Below, piece after piece: positions 24,885 through 37,236 of a stretch of DNA of 64,000 nucleotides. The DNA comes from Platycnemis pennipes. Its lineage: Eukaryota; Arthropoda; Insecta; Odonata; Platycnemididae. The notes beneath the pieces are model-generated. The model saw nothing but the letters and a program-made list of their open reading frames with translations, did no database searches and was not told the DNA's origin. The stretch covers positions 134,000,615 to 134,064,614 of the forward strand of contig OW121848.1 of NCBI GenBank assembly GCA_933228895.1, read 5' to 3'. A program made the translations under genes and the position numbers. Position 1 is the first letter of the stretch. Every line of letters starts with the position of its first letter.

Positions 24885-25050
24885 TGGCAAGTGAAAAAGA
24901 AGAATGGAAAAGAAAGGCCTTGCATGAGATATATGGAACAAGTGAGTAAGGATGTAAAAGAGAATAAATACGAATTATATGAAGAGGCTCGCAAATGGGA
25001 GAATTAATTTGAGAGCTGCGTCAAACCAATCTACAGACTGTTAGTGTAGG
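24885..25050 (+). mobile_element. RTE-like LINE 3' fragment
   Basis: GAATGGAAAAGAAAGGCCTT, then GAGATATATGGAACAAGTGA, then GAGAGCTGCGTCAAACCAAT match the 6.2-kb RTE 3' end. Several indels show age. Confidence 0.7.
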
Positions 25051-25092
25051 ATATTTCAAGCCTTCCGTGTGAACGGCGGTGTAAATTAAATT

Positions 25093-25345
25093 AATTGACA
25101 TGCGAAAAAATTCTCCTGGATCCGGAATCGAACCAAAGCCGTTTGCCTTTCCGGGCCACTGCACAGACCACTACGCCACCAAGGGCAATTTTACATCTAG
25201 TTCTAGATCTAGGACCTGAACCTCGGTAAAATTACCATGCGAATTAGGAATCCTGGATTGCGTAGTGGTCTGCGCAGTGGCTCGGAAAGCCAAAGGGCCG
25301 TGGTTCGATTCCCGGTCCAGGAGAATTTCTTCGCATGCCAATTAA
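25093..25345. mobile_element. Inverted pair of tRNA-like (SINE) units forming a foldback
   Basis: Left arm (minus) about 25093-25195 and right arm (plus) about 25257-25345 each carry A-box-like GCGTAGTGGTCTG and B-box GGTTCGATTCC and end in the shared CCAGGAGAATTTCTTCGCAT-like sequence. They pair over about 90 bp around a spacer containing CTAGTTCTAGATCTAG. Neither is a proper tRNA: acceptor stems do not form and there is no clear anticodon loop. Could be a composite SINE or a palindromic duplication. Confidence 0.65.
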
Positions 25346-25363
25346 TGTGAATTCAGACTGTTA

Positions 25364-25575
25364 AGGCCGCTTTACACGATGCACTTTTTTGTACAAACGC
25401 TTGTATAAACTGAACGAAATTGTATGTTTGTCTGAATGGAATTATAACTGGTTCTATTTCCCGTTCAGACAATCGCACAAGTGTTCGTACAATTTTCCGC
25501 TTTACACGGTACAATTTCCTCATACAAGAGCTTGTACAAGAAATTGCACAAAAAATAGTATCGTGTAAAGCGGCC
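25364..25575. mobile_element. 212-bp MITE, PIF/Harbinger-like
   Basis: TIRs AGGCCGCTTTACACGAT and its complement ATCGTGTAAAGCGGCCT lie between TTA on each side (25361-25363 and 25576-25579 region). A 3-bp TTA duplication fits PIF/Harbinger. The interior repeats TTTACACG motifs and has no coding capacity. Confidence 0.65.
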
Positions 25576-25579
25576 TTTA

Positions 25580-28500
25580 GAGTTAGAGAGATTAGACAAG
25601 GTGAGTAATATAAGCATAATATAATATATAAGCATATAATTTGAGCGTTCAATACGCTTTTACCAAATTCAGCAGCTAGAATGGGAAACATTCCTAGGAG
25701 ATTAAATTGTGAATCATTTTTCGCGACTGCGACATACCGAAAGAATCATGAGCTGTCGTGAGTTAACCAAAATCACAATGACTCTTGGCCTCTCTCGGAT
25801 TCCGGCTGACCTCGTCGATGCCTGCGTCTGTCGAATGTCGAGAGCGTGCCATCTTGACCGCTGACTAAGCTCCTTCCTCCGCCGGAATAGTTTTCGGAGA
25901 AATGCTGCGGTTATCAGCGTCTGCAGGGGTTTGCTCGACCGTTGAGCAAGAGGGATGACGCTTCAAGCAGTGAGCTGTGGTTTAAGAAGGATCGAAGGGG
26001 CGAAGGTGAGAGAGAGAGGAGAGAAAGGGATTGGGAAGCCTGAAGGTAAATTTAATCCTTCGACTAAACCTCGCCATGTTGAACTACATACGAGCATTTG
26101 GAAGGATTTACATGGCTTCAAAAATCCCTCCCTCTTGAGGTGGCTGTCTATCATGTAAAATGGAATTACCTGACCCTGACTGACTTATTTATTTACACAT
26201 CAACCCCCAGCCCAAGCCACTGGAGAATAAAAACGAGAAATAATGAGAAAATATTCTTATCATGTTGTAGACACACAGAAAACTTTTTGCTTGAAGCAAT
26301 ATTTGGGGTTGTTCTAACTACTTAATTTTTAACTTCTACTCCCATAAGAAAAGCATTTATGTAGGTACTGATATTTGCTTGTTGAAATTAATTGCACTCA
26401 CGATATTGGATGGAAGGTTTAATCACCAAACGGATAAAATAATGAAAAAGTTCATCCTTTCATTCAAATTCATTATATTATTCATTTTTGCCTAAAAATT
26501 GCGTTTTCAGCTCCAAATTTATCAATATTCTTCCTTTCAAACGGTCAATTTTTTTTTGGTAACCAAGCCCTAAATCCTTTAAAATACGATTGCACTGATT
26601 TTAAATGGATATATACGCCGGCAGAAGCTCAGGTTTTCCACTTGTAGTAAGAACTTCGGAGAGATATATTTCGCTCTAACCACTGTTTGACTGGTTGAAT
26701 TCAGGAACGGTCAGGGCCAAGTGTACACTAGCTTTGAAAATATGCTATGTTATGTACATACCAAAAGAAGGGAGAGAGGAAAGGAGAAGTTAGGGGAGAG
26801 GGGTAGGTAGGGGTCCAGTTGGTGGCAGTGGTGAGTTAAGTTATGACAATTTTTTAGAGCTTCAATTAATTTATGATAAATCTGTAAAATGAAAAATATA
26901 AATTAATTCCAATGATCATTTTTTTTATTGACACGATCCGATTTTCAACACATTGTGTCATTCTTGATAATCGTCCGAGTAGGTTACGAGGAGCATCTAG
27001 AAGGGAAGAAGAGGGAGATACGCTGAAGGGACAGAGTGAAAGAGATAGAGAGAGAGATGGGGGGGGACGTGGGAGGAGATTGTGGCCGCCGTCGAGAGGG
27101 TTGTGTGTTGGAGAGATTGCCCGACCCCTGAGAAGAATCGATGCTGGGTCCAGGTGGTTGGGAGGGCGATGACGTGAGCGCGGGAAGGAGAGGGAGAGGG
27201 CAGCGCCTATGCCAAGAAGGGCGCTGGGGGCGAAAAGGGGCGGAAGGAACAGGGGTGGGAGGGGGCGAGTGGTCGACGAAACAACGGCAGGCATTGTGAA
27301 AGGGGACAGGGCAAGTGGCAGCTAGACGAGCATTCATAACGGTAGTAAAAGTAAAATTACTCTTTTTTTTTCAAGCTACAATGGACGAGTAAACGTAAAT
27401 AGTCACGAGACCACGCCATGTAAACAAACATCTAATAGGCATCAAACTCAAGGATTATCTATGTAATATAATTTCATAGTTTAATTTATTTATAGGGTAT
27501 ACTACATAGTTATATTATACTAGTTTATAGTAATGTAGTATTATCATATACTATAATACTAGCATTATACTATATTGATATCATTATACTCTGTACTCTA
27601 CCACCTATTAAATTACTTTGAAGTAACTAATAATATTATGCCATTTATAGGAAACATTTCACGTTCCTCGTAACAATATGTCTACTACTATCCTTACGGT
27701 GGTACTCTAGTGACTTTTTGTTTCAAAAAGTAGTGTTTGTATGGTTCAAATTGCATGGTTTGCATGGTTTGTATGGCCTGCAAGTTAGTTCGTTACCCCT
27801 GCATATAAATAGTCAGCCCAGTGCAACTTCCCTATCCCGGCAATGCAAGCCAGTGTCGCCGTTACTGTTGCCCTGCGAGAGTTTCACTGCGTAGGTGGCA
27901 GCACTAACACTCGCCCTTGCGCCCTTAGTAGTTTATATGGATGAGATCTGATGTAAGAGGTTTTCAATGGATTTTTCAGCACTGAAGCATTATGTTCGTA
28001 TAATTCACTATTTCTGTTCTGTGACAGGAATGCGTGGAAAACTAAGTGACGACGTCCGAACTCCTCATCAACTGTCTTAACATACGTCGTTTGCTAGGCC
28101 TTCAGTCGATGAAGCAGCGATATAGATGAAGTGAAAAACACACAGAATACAACAACGAAAAAATGTTGATAAATTATTCCAACATCAGTGACATTGTTTT
28201 CATAGTTGTATATTGATCCGTGTTGTAAACTAAGCCCAGTCCCATCTCCCCAAAATCTATTAGTCACGAAAAGTTATGATTTGTGTTGTCGCGCTAACAG
28301 TTTCAAGTATGACCATTTCTACAATTTATATCAAACCGTATCACTTATGAACCTCCCTTATTTTCAAGTTGTTTTTCCATCAATTGAAAACAGAAAGCAT
28401 CATTGTCATAATTTGTTTCTATATGTATGTATCGCATAAATCTTCAGTCATTTTCCTTAGCAGACTCGACTATCTGCAGAAGGGCTATCTTCAGCTCCAA

Positions 28501-29269
28501 TGCTTCAGCTTCAATGGAATTCTCCAGTGTGGCTGCAATTTAATGTTAACATTTATGAAGGTTCTCTTTCACGCTTGTTATTGTTGTGACTGCCCACTTC
28601 GTCTTCAGCTAAGTGCCCTTGTAACGCCTTTTTAAGACTTTGAACTTTCCCATTAGTAGTTGATCAAAAGTACCCATCATAAAAACGAAACCGCTTCTTG
28701 GGATCACATTTACATATTGTATGCATTTTTCTGCCCCAACCTTCTTCTCTCCGCTGCACATTTTCCAAAAAACACCCTCTTCAATCAGAAGAAGGAATTC
28801 ATTCCTCCACTCTCCAGTATTTTAAGTCCCATACAAGCAGCTAGTTGCTTGATCAAATTTTCTAACAATTTCCAATTTTCCATTGTTCTCTAGTGTCATA
28901 TGATACACGAATACCTTTCAAGTTTCAAAGTGAAAGTTAATGCAGTAAATGGCGTAGTTAAGGCTCAAAATCTTTATCTATCCACAAAACCTTTTTTTAC
29001 CGAAGGCTGATGCACACAATTTTCAACAATAGTTGTAGTTGATTATGCAACTGCGGTGAAGTTATATGACATGCCTTGATTGGGTTCACATGTGATTAAA
29101 CAAAATAAGTAATACGATTTTCAAACATTTAAAATAATCCGAGAAATGGTTCTAAATATTAAGCATTGAATAATTTTATTACCAGTGAATAATTAAGTAC
29201 TAATAAGAAGAAGACTGATCGATTTTTTAGCGGGCGAACTGCTATGCAATAACCCTAATAGTAGGAAAC
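25580..29269. other. No gene; purine-rich island
   Basis: About 26760-27300 is dominated by A and G on the plus strand with GAGAGAGA runs, so both strands give long biased frames. About 27480-27610 is an AT-rich stretch of TATACTA-like words. Nothing else recognised. Confidence 0.55.
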
Positions 29270-29795
29270 ACGGGTGTCCCTTGATAGAAATCATTTGGAA
29301 TACGCTGCCAATATGTAAAATCCTTATGAAAAAGACTTAAAATAACGAACTGGATTGTGTACGGCGAAGATCGGCAAGATTAGTAAAGGAACGGTACGAC
29401 AACTCTATTAGCGCAACCATTGTGTTAAATGAATTAAAATGGGAGTCATTGTTAGACCGTAGGTTGAGTGATAGACTTAATCTCCTAAATAAATTCAAAT
29501 ACATTATTTTCACTGTTTACGTTAAAAATGTTTTGCAAACTCCAACTGACTATGGTGGACTGCACCATCCGCATAAAATTAGAAAAATTGATTGCCGAAC
29601 TGGCAGATTCAAAATGTCCTTATTTCTTCGTAAAATTAGGGATATGAATAGTTGTAAACATATTTCCAATTTTATGAATACGAGTTTATCAATGAATAGC
29701 ATAGGTTGCTGCATGGTGGTATGAGAAATTTAAGGTAAATTCCTCCTTGCAACTAAAAGCACACTTGTGCAGGGTATTATGCAGATCTAGATGTA
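29270..29795 (+). mobile_element. Degenerate copy of the hairpin-tail LINE, C-terminal fragment and 3' end
   Basis: Codon-by-codon similarity to the element at 31530-32500 is obvious: LNELKWESLLDRRLSDRLNL, then a stretch reading KNVLQTPTDYGGLHHPHKIR. Stops and small indels break the first half (29270-29420); 29422-29724 is open. The tail after TGCAGGG is TATTATGCAGATCTAGATGTA, a decayed form of the family tail. It is older than the 31.5-kb copy. Confidence 0.8.
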
Positions 29796-30654
29796 TCACT
29801 TTTCCATTACAGTCGTTTATCAGCTTATTCCATGTTATTTCTTCCGACGAAAAATGTTTCTGGCGGACCCTTTGCCCAGGATTGATAGCAAAATCTCTCC
29901 TAAGAATGGCATTTTCCCATTTCCTCAAAATTACCGGACCATCTTCGGTTTACCGTAACATGACGCGCATGCTGATTCGATTCAACGATGGCCCTTATAA
30001 ACAAACCTTCGCGAAATAATTCCTTGAGTACTTGATGTATAATGAGTACTTAAAAGCTGCTTCTGCTGACAATACTATAAAAACCACAGATAATATGTGT
30101 CCTCACCATGCGACGACAAAGTATTTTAGGGCGAGCTACAGTGCTGCCATCTACTCGAACAATTTCTTCTCGGCGACAAGGATAGCGGAAAGTGTCCAGT
30201 ATTCATTATTCTAAGTCCGTGATAAATGGTAGAGGTAGTAGAATTGTTTTCGGAGATTAATTTCTTGTATTTAGAAGGATGAAGAGGAAGCGTCGGGCAT
30301 TCTGCTCTTCAACACTTATTCAGAGAAGTATGGATAGCGGTAATATTATTACCATTTGACGATAAGAGGGTAATTCTGTATTATTATAGGCATGTTTTGA
30401 TTCTACCAGAGGGACTTATTTTCATTTTTTTTACCACTTTTGCTAACGATAAATTCAAACGATCCACCGAATATGTAAATTTTGTCTATATTTAAGCTAT
30501 TAATACTACTTTCAATTGTATCCGTGGCTACTAACATAAATTATACCATTTTTCAAGTAAACTCCCTATTTTTTTTAGTTCCACGCCGTTCCTGCCATCT
30601 ATCATAAATGCAGTGAATGATAATATCTTTCGATCTATAGGCTAATTGCTAGAA

Positions 30655-30960
30655 GCGTGGATAAATGGAAACAATTCGTCGGAACATACATTCGGAGCAA
30701 GTTACTCTATGTTAGTGAGGCCTGGACTATAACAGCAGCAAAGTCAAGACTAGCAGCATTAGAAATGTAGTTCTACAGTAGGGTTATGAAGATTAAACGG
30801 AATGTCAGAGTGACTAATGAAGAAGTGTTGAGAAGTATTCTACATAAAAAGAGAAAGGAATTCTACAGAATACTTTAAAAATAAGACAGGATAATCTGAC
30901 TACATCTTGAGACATGATGGCTTTGTGAAGACAATTGTCAAATTGTCATAAATAATTCTA
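30655..30960 (+). mobile_element. RTE-like LINE RT fragment, internal, degraded
   Basis: The frame reads FIRTYIRSKLLYVSEAWTIT, then AAKSRLAALEM, then VMKIKRNVRVTNEEVLRSIL. It later has stops and a frameshift around a decayed LRHDG motif. It lacks the GAT tail. Confidence 0.72.
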
Positions 30961-31435
30961 GCGCAGAAATTTATAGTATTTAATCCTCGCTGCGGGTAAT
31001 AAGTCTCAGTCCATTGAAAACCTGAGACGTGGCTAAATAACGGCTTGTCTAATGTTTTCACATAATTAGAGTTTTAATGTGAGAACGAGTGTGTGTATTC
31101 TATTTTACAATTACTGCTCTTTAAACTTCGTAACTAAATATCCAGCACAAATATTGCAATTAAAACTGTCGATAATCGTAAAGTGCTTTTATACGTTAAA
31201 CAGGCAACAACGAACCAACGTAAAAGTATGTAAAACTGAGAGGATGTATAAATTCTTTTTATGATAACAATTTTCTAGTTTTGTTAGTTGGTAATAGCTA
31301 CTAATAATACAGAAGGAGTGTATGCTCCCTGAGAAAGCATAACTTCAGTATTCAAAATGTATTTTTTAATTTATACTTCCTGGAGCACTTATACGCTTAA
31401 TGATCAATATTTGCTCCAGGGTGGTTGCACTGAAT

Positions 31436-31478
31436 CTTGGCTTCATATATTATATATATGAAGCCAAGGCTTGGCTTC
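31436..31478. repeat. Perfect 33-bp hairpin with a third alternating arm
   Basis: CTTGGCTTC and GAAGCCAAG close an AT loop (31436-31468), and a further GGCTTGGCTTC follows, so either neighbour can pair. It lies about 60 bp before the truncated LINE at 31530. Confidence 0.7.
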
Positions 31479-31529
31479 TTATATTATACAAGGTAGGTTT
31501 TTTGCATGTTTGCATGGCAGTAAGTTATT

Positions 31530-32500
31530 AATAATACGTGTCTGGTGATGATTCTATATTTAAATATTGACCTACAAGCAATTGAAACTTGGTGTCATAC
31601 ATGGCAGTTAGAATTAAACTTTAAGAAATGTCTTGTAATGAATTTTTGGAAAAAGAATAGCTCTCCTCCTACCACTTACAAAATAAGTAATAATGAATTA
31701 ACAAACGTGGAATCCATTAAATATCTTGGAATAAGACTGACAAATGATCTTTCCTGGGGTAAACACATTCGTGAAATAATTGGTCAAGCGAATCGCAAAC
31801 TGGGTTTCATTAAAAGAGTATTGGGTAAATGTGACGATCATGTACGAGAAATCAGCTACTTTTCCCTTGTTAGACCTCATTTGGAATATGCTGCCAGTGT
31901 ATGGGATCCCTACGAAATCGGTCTAAGTAATGAACTTGAACGTGTGCAGCGAAGATCGGCAAGATTTGTAAAGGGACGATACGATAATTATATTAGCGTA
32001 AGCAGTCTATTAAATGAATTGAAATGGGAATCATTGTCAGATCGCAGGTTGAAATTTAGACTTAATCTCTTCCACAAATTCCAAGGCAACATTTTCAGTG
32101 ATGATGTTAAAAATATTTTACGAACCCCAACTTACTATGGCAGACTGGACCATAATCATAAAGTTAGAGAAATTGATTGCCGAACTGACCCATTCAAAAT
32201 GTCCTTTTTCCCTCGCACAATAAGAGATACGAATAACGGTAAATATGTCCTATCGGAGAGTAGCAATGAATAGCATTGGTAGCTGCATGTTGGTATGAGT
32301 ACTTAAAGCTAACCCTACTAACAGAATGTTTTTTGCATGTTTTCTTTGTAATTTCTATCTTTTTTAAATAGTGTAGTTCTGACTACTATATTAATACTAT
32401 TCCTTTTTTATGCATGATATGTAGTGCATGTTTGGTGAGCAATCACCCCCTGCCACACACCCTTGTGGTGGCTTGCAGGGTATTATGTAGATGTAGATGA
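31530..32500 (+). mobile_element. CR1/Jockey-like LINE, 3' third, with an open 242-codon reading frame
   Basis: An uninterrupted frame at 31545-32273 encodes the RT thumb and C-terminal region just after the catalytic motif. Landmarks are LQAIETWCHTWQLELNFKKC, KYLGIRLTNDLSW, VRPHLEYAASVWDPY and LERVQRRSARFVKGRY. The 3' untranslated region follows, with a hairpin (CCCTGCCACACACCC ... GGCTTGCAGGG) at 32447-32481 and the tail GTAGATGTAGATG (about 32488-32500). The same family recurs throughout the window. The element is truncated 5' of the thumb, as usual for incomplete reverse transcription. The lack of stops suggests recent insertion. Confidence 0.88.
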
Positions 32501-32951
32501 TTCATCCCCGGCCACATCCTTGCTGTGGTTAGCAGCATAATTATAAAAGTAGCTTAATACACTAAAATATTTGGGGAAAAGTGAAGGCGTGTTTCGATTC
32601 CATGAAGGAACTGAAGGTGAAATGGGCAGAAATGGTAAGAAAGAAGGAAGTGTGAAAAAAGACGAATAAGTTAGGACTCTACAGAGTCGCATACAGCAAA
32701 GTACACGATGGTTAATGCACACCTGATACACAACGGACTTGTAAAAAAACATTGATAAGAGGAAAATTGATGAAAAACCCCCGCGGTGAAGACCAGGGGA
32801 CAAATGCTGAGCGCAAACCAAGGGGGTTGCTGGTAAAAAGTATTACAATAGAGTAAAAGAGATCGCTTAGAAATAGGAAGAATTGAGGCATATAATTGAA
32901 AAAGCATACAGCTGATATAATGTATCTACGGCTGTTATAATGAATGCTCAC

Positions 32952-33437
32952 TAGGGTGGGCCGAAAAAAGGTTTTTTTTCCGGATCAAATTTGCCCTATG
33001 CGGGAAAGTTGTGTACTGATATCAGGATCACGCATGCAAATTTTTTTCGATATCGGATAATATTAACCACTGCCGCCCGAGCTCTAAAGTTTAAAATTTT
33101 GCGAAAATTCAGGCGGAAATGGGAAACAAACGGTTATGGAGAATGTTTTGTTGAGAATACTGGAATATTGGTAAATATCAACGATAGATACATGTTTTTA
33201 GATGACAACACTAAAATGTGAGGTTTATTTGACGAAATCTATGGCTTACAAGATGCCTAAGAATAAATAGCTAATTTAGAGTGTAGACAACCCGCACAAC
33301 AACAAAAAAGTTTTACACGTCCAAGCATCACTTCAAATAGATCACTTTTGGGAGCCGTATTTGGGATAAATTAATATTTTTTCGAATGCAGTTCCTTTAT
33401 AAATGTCTCATACTTCATTTGGGTATAGATAATACAG
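32952..33437 (+). repeat. Left TIR of the 3.7-kb hAT-like element
   Basis: About 487 bp, mirrored at 36211-36697. Both copies keep a 76-codon open frame (32991-33221 and its mirror) differing at only a few positions. Open status follows from arm identity and is not evidence of a gene. Confidence 0.85.
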
Positions 33438-33720
33438 TAAAATAGACGGTAAAGTTAAATTTTTTTAAAACTAACCTCAATTATGATGAAGAATTTTATG
33501 CATGTTGAGCTATTACCACAAAAAAAATCAGTTAATCAAGGTAGGATTAAGGCACAGCCTGATCACCAAATATTTATGTAAGTAGCTTTTTTCTATTTTC
33601 GTGGAGAAACTACCCAGAACTCACCACGAGGAGGTGGCTACTATCGAGTTCCACCCGTGCCATCCCAAACCACCCTTCCATGGGGCACGTTTGTAGGTAT
33701 CTGGCTATCACCGGTTCTTA

Positions 33721-35171
33721 TTATACCTTATGCTGTGCTTTATTTTCAAATTTCGGTTGAAGTTTTCGGCCTTTTATGCATGATAATGCCCATCCATGCG
33801 TGCTTTCTGGACTGCACACGGATTTTGACGCCACCGTGATCATTTGTACCATCCTTTCAACTGCTTGTGTGTGGCATGCAAATGGAGGTACTTTCAACAA
33901 AGCCCCTTCCTTCAGAATATCTCCCAAATCTTTGCTTATGATATCAGCTATTAAAGGTAGTTGAGTTACCGCTACTGTTTTCCAGTCAACTAAGTAGACG
34001 TAATCTTGTGTATCAAATCCATAGTTGGATGTTCGAATTTCCTAAATTCCTTCTTCTGATTTTCCTCTGATTTTAATATTTTTTCGACGGCCTTTTCACG
34101 GATCGGTCTTCTATTTTCGGCCTGCATTGCAAGCAGAATATTCTCTGGGTGAGCAAAAAGGGCCTTTCCCTGAATGATTGAGTAAAGGCGTAATTTGATG
34201 TCTCTATTCATATATTTCATGAAATGATTCATGTTCATGATATATTCTTCGGACCTTCCGTGCATTGTGGTGTTAATTTTATCGCGAACCACATAGGAGT
34301 TTATACTTTCATCACAAAAGTTGCCAATGTCATCTGTTCTTTTGAAGGAGTTTTGATTGAAACATATAATCGAAGAATACGAATTGCTGTAGATGTCCAC
34401 CTGGAATGAACCATTTTCCCCGGACTTCTCGCTGAAAGACTCTCCAGGCATTCTCCACTTGAAAAAGCACGTGGTCTCCTTGAAAAACCATCCCGATATC
34501 AACTAGAAGCGCGGATGCGAGTGCTGCAGCAGCTCGTTTTGATATACAGAATCTTTCACAGGCAGACGCAAATCTAGACAAATTTAAATTATTTACACCC
34601 ACCTTTTTTCCAAAAAATCATCAGCATCACTTGCGTCGCGTAATTCTTCATCTGCAGACGTTTCATCACTTGAGTCTTTCCAAATCTCAGGAACTTCTTG
34701 CTCAGGTAGCGTGGAACATTCTAATGATCTTTTTATTTCTAACCTATTTCATTTCCTCTTGTTAGTTTCCTGGACATCAATGGCACTGATATTTGGTTTT
34801 CTATCACTTCTCTGGTCCTGAAGGAATGCACGTTCTAAAAATGGCACTTTGGTGGTATTATCACAAACACAATCAGTTCCACTAGAGAATTTACATGCCG
34901 CAACATCAAACAGCTGACACGCGTGACGAAGAAAGTCTTGCTTCAGATTAACGAAAGTCTTCTTGTTGACAGATCGAAGATTATTGCGGTATTTTCTATG
35001 GTATAGAATAATTTGTCTCACAATTTGCTTATGTTCGACAACTGGTATAGAGGGTCTATTCCATATGTCTTCAATGGCATAAGCCACCGTCTCCGCGATT
35101 CCCGGCACAGATGTATCAGTATTTCCACAGTCTTCTTGCATGTACCGAGAGTACAAATACATTTTCATCAT
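33721..35171 (-). pseudogene. Decayed transposase-like gene of the 3.7-kb hAT-like element
   Basis: Fragments in transcription order on the minus strand are: 35171-34749 with VEHKQIVRQIILYHRKYRNN and CQLFDVAACKF, then FLERAFLQDQR; about 34602-34500 with LSRFASACERFCISKRAAAA; 34502-33990 with YVVRDKINTTMHGRSEEYIM and KKEFRKFEHPTMD; and 33927-33721 with FACHTQAVERMVQMITVASK. These modules, in this order, are typical of a multicopy arthropod transposon-encoded protein (the FPCHTQAVER-type signature). Frames change at least twice and no single start is convincing. An old intron could explain the 34.6-34.75 kb gap. Non-functional as it stands. Confidence 0.7.
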
Positions 35172-36210
35172 CTCCTCATAAGTAGGAAAAACATTACCCG
35201 CGAACTTTTAGGGTGCACCAAATATCAGACACTCCTATCCACACCTTTTAAGCTTTTTCTGTATTTTCGCCATTGCTTTAATCTTCTTGCAACCAAAACC
35301 ACAGTACACAGCACCATGTAGTTATTCACTCACAGCAATGAATACCAACTGACTGACTACCTCAAGCTTATGAAGTGAAATACGCATCTTGCCCGACAAC
35401 GGATGGGAATCCCCAAGGAAAATAAAATATTGCAGCGAATATGGCGAGTTAATGAGTAACGATAGTAACAGCATGAGATGAGGGAGTTTAAACATCAGTT
35501 ACGAGGGTTTACAATGGAATATGTCTTGTATGAGAATTCTATGTCATTTTATCACCGAAGTATTCACGATCAACTCATCAGTGGGGCCAGATAAGGATAA
35601 CCTCCGTCCTTCGTCTCATTCATACTTTCCTTAGCTCTACCACTGGCCATCTTTATCATACCTGACTCACGTCGAACTAGCTGTACCTACTATCGCTTAG
35701 GGACTAGTTAACTCCCGGTTTTCCAAGAAAGTGCCGGTTGGAGGAGCATGTATATACCGTACACAGAGATAATGCTTTGATTATGGAACTTTTCGGTTTA
35801 TCATATCCTACCGTGAACCACTACATTTTATCAAAGTTCTTAGAAAAATCTACTATCTTCTGAAGAGAAGATCGTAGCTATATCAGCCTTTTTTAACAAA
35901 ATAATTCATTTGGACTCCACTAGTGTATTAAAATGTCTGATTCGTAGTATCTTTCCCAGCGCACAGCCCGCTTTGTCTCCGAGTGAACACCCACTCCTTT
36001 TGCAATCTAATTCACGAGCATTTATGACACACGAATTCGTTGGATTTGCGAAGAATATCTGCAGCTCAGGGAGGCAGAGGCAATTATTGGATATTGCAGT
36101 ATATACCAAGGAAATTAAATGTTTGAATCACCATTGTGATGAATATCAGGCCATGATTCTTCGCAATAATTTAAGTAAGTTTGAAAACGTACCACTTTTT
36201 CGTCTGTTTT

Positions 36211-36697
36211 AAAGTATTATTTATACCCAAATGAAGTATGAGACATTTATAAAGGAACTGCATTCGAAAAAATATTAATTTATCCCAAATACGGCTCCCA
36301 AAAGTGATCTATTTGAAGTGATGCTTGGAGCGTGTAAAAATTTTTGTTGTTGTGCGGGTTGCTTACACTCTAAATTAGTTGTTTATTCTTAGGCATCGTG
36401 TAAGCCATAGATTTCGTCAAATAAACCTCACATTTCAGTGTTGTCATCTAAAAACATGTATCTATCGTTGATATTTACCAATATTCCAGTATTCGCAACA
36501 AAACATTCTCCATAACCGTTTGTTTCCCATTTCCGCCTGAATTTTCGCAAAATTTTAAACTTTAGAGCTCGGGCGGCAGTGGTTAATATTATCCGATATC
36601 GAAAAAAATTTGCATGCGAGATCCTGATATCAGTACACAACTTTCCCGCATAGGGCAAATTTGATCCGGAAAAAAAACCTTTTTTCGGCCCACCCTA
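36211..36697 (-). repeat. Right TIR of the 3.7-kb hAT-like element
   Basis: Inverted copy of 32952-33437, ending GGCCCACCCTA immediately before the second ATGCTCAC. Confidence 0.85.
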
Positions 36698-37184
36698 ATG
36701 CTCACATCCTTTCTTAGTTCCTCGCTTTGCATTAACTTTATAGCAATTATACTGAGCGCGCATCGTACAGTATCAATGTTTCTATCAATACTGCCAATAT
36801 CGTATCGGTACAATATTTCAATCAATTCTAGTATTAAAAATACGCTAATGGTGAACAGACCATGCAATAGATGGTTCTTCTTAATTTTCCTAACCATTAT
36901 TAAGGAAACCAACGAATTCGTCAAACAGTGAAAATTACTTACCCGTTGCTACTGGGAAACCAAATCTTACTACAGAAGTCGATGACATCAATCTTCTAAA
37001 CGGCTTCTCAAATCTAGCGTATGTTTTGCAGCATCTAAAATGTGAAAGAAAATTTACCAATGAGTGGGTTGATTGGCATGTTTCTTACGGTACTGTTCTA
37101 GAGTCTTTTGCTTCCCTTAAGTTAAGAATTCATTGATATATCCTTGGTTATTAATTAACTTGGAGATATAATTGATCAAAAACA

Positions 37185-37232
37185 ATATAAAACAAAAAAA
37201 ATATAAAACAAAAAAAATATAAAACAAAAAAA
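37185..37232. repeat. Three exact tandem copies of a 16-bp A-rich unit
   Basis: The unit ATATAAAACAAAAAAA occurs at 37185-37200, 37201-37216 and 37217-37232, ending a few bases before the truncated LINE begins. It may have been made or expanded at the LINE integration junction. Confidence 0.8.
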
Positions 37233-37236
37233 ATAT

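Larger units (their letters stand above)
32952..36697 (-). mobile_element. hAT-like DNA transposon, 3746 bp, long TIRs, exact 8-bp target duplication
   Basis: The target duplication ATGCTCAC is identical at 32944-32951 and 36698-36705 and fits the hAT pattern nTnnnnAn. The termini read TAGGGTGGGCCGAAAAAAGG on both ends. The inverted arms (about 32952-33437 and 36211-36697) are about 487 bp with few mismatches. The inner region encodes a broken transposase-like protein on the minus strand. The family is recognised by its protein, which recurs across arthropods, and by the target duplication; direct sight of an RNase H triad is lacking. Confidence 0.85.

Noticed and set aside
25257..25325. Possible functional tRNA gene
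   Set aside because: A and B boxes are present but acceptor and anticodon stems do not pair and a mirrored copy lies beside it, so it is a SINE-type unit.
26866..27337. Overlapping 142-, 117- and 86-codon frames
   Set aside because: All derive from one GA-rich island; composition rather than coding explains their openness.
32483..32951. Three overlapping minus-strand frames of 78-112 codons
   Set aside because: Different registers of the same segment between a LINE end and a transposon end; no recognisable protein.
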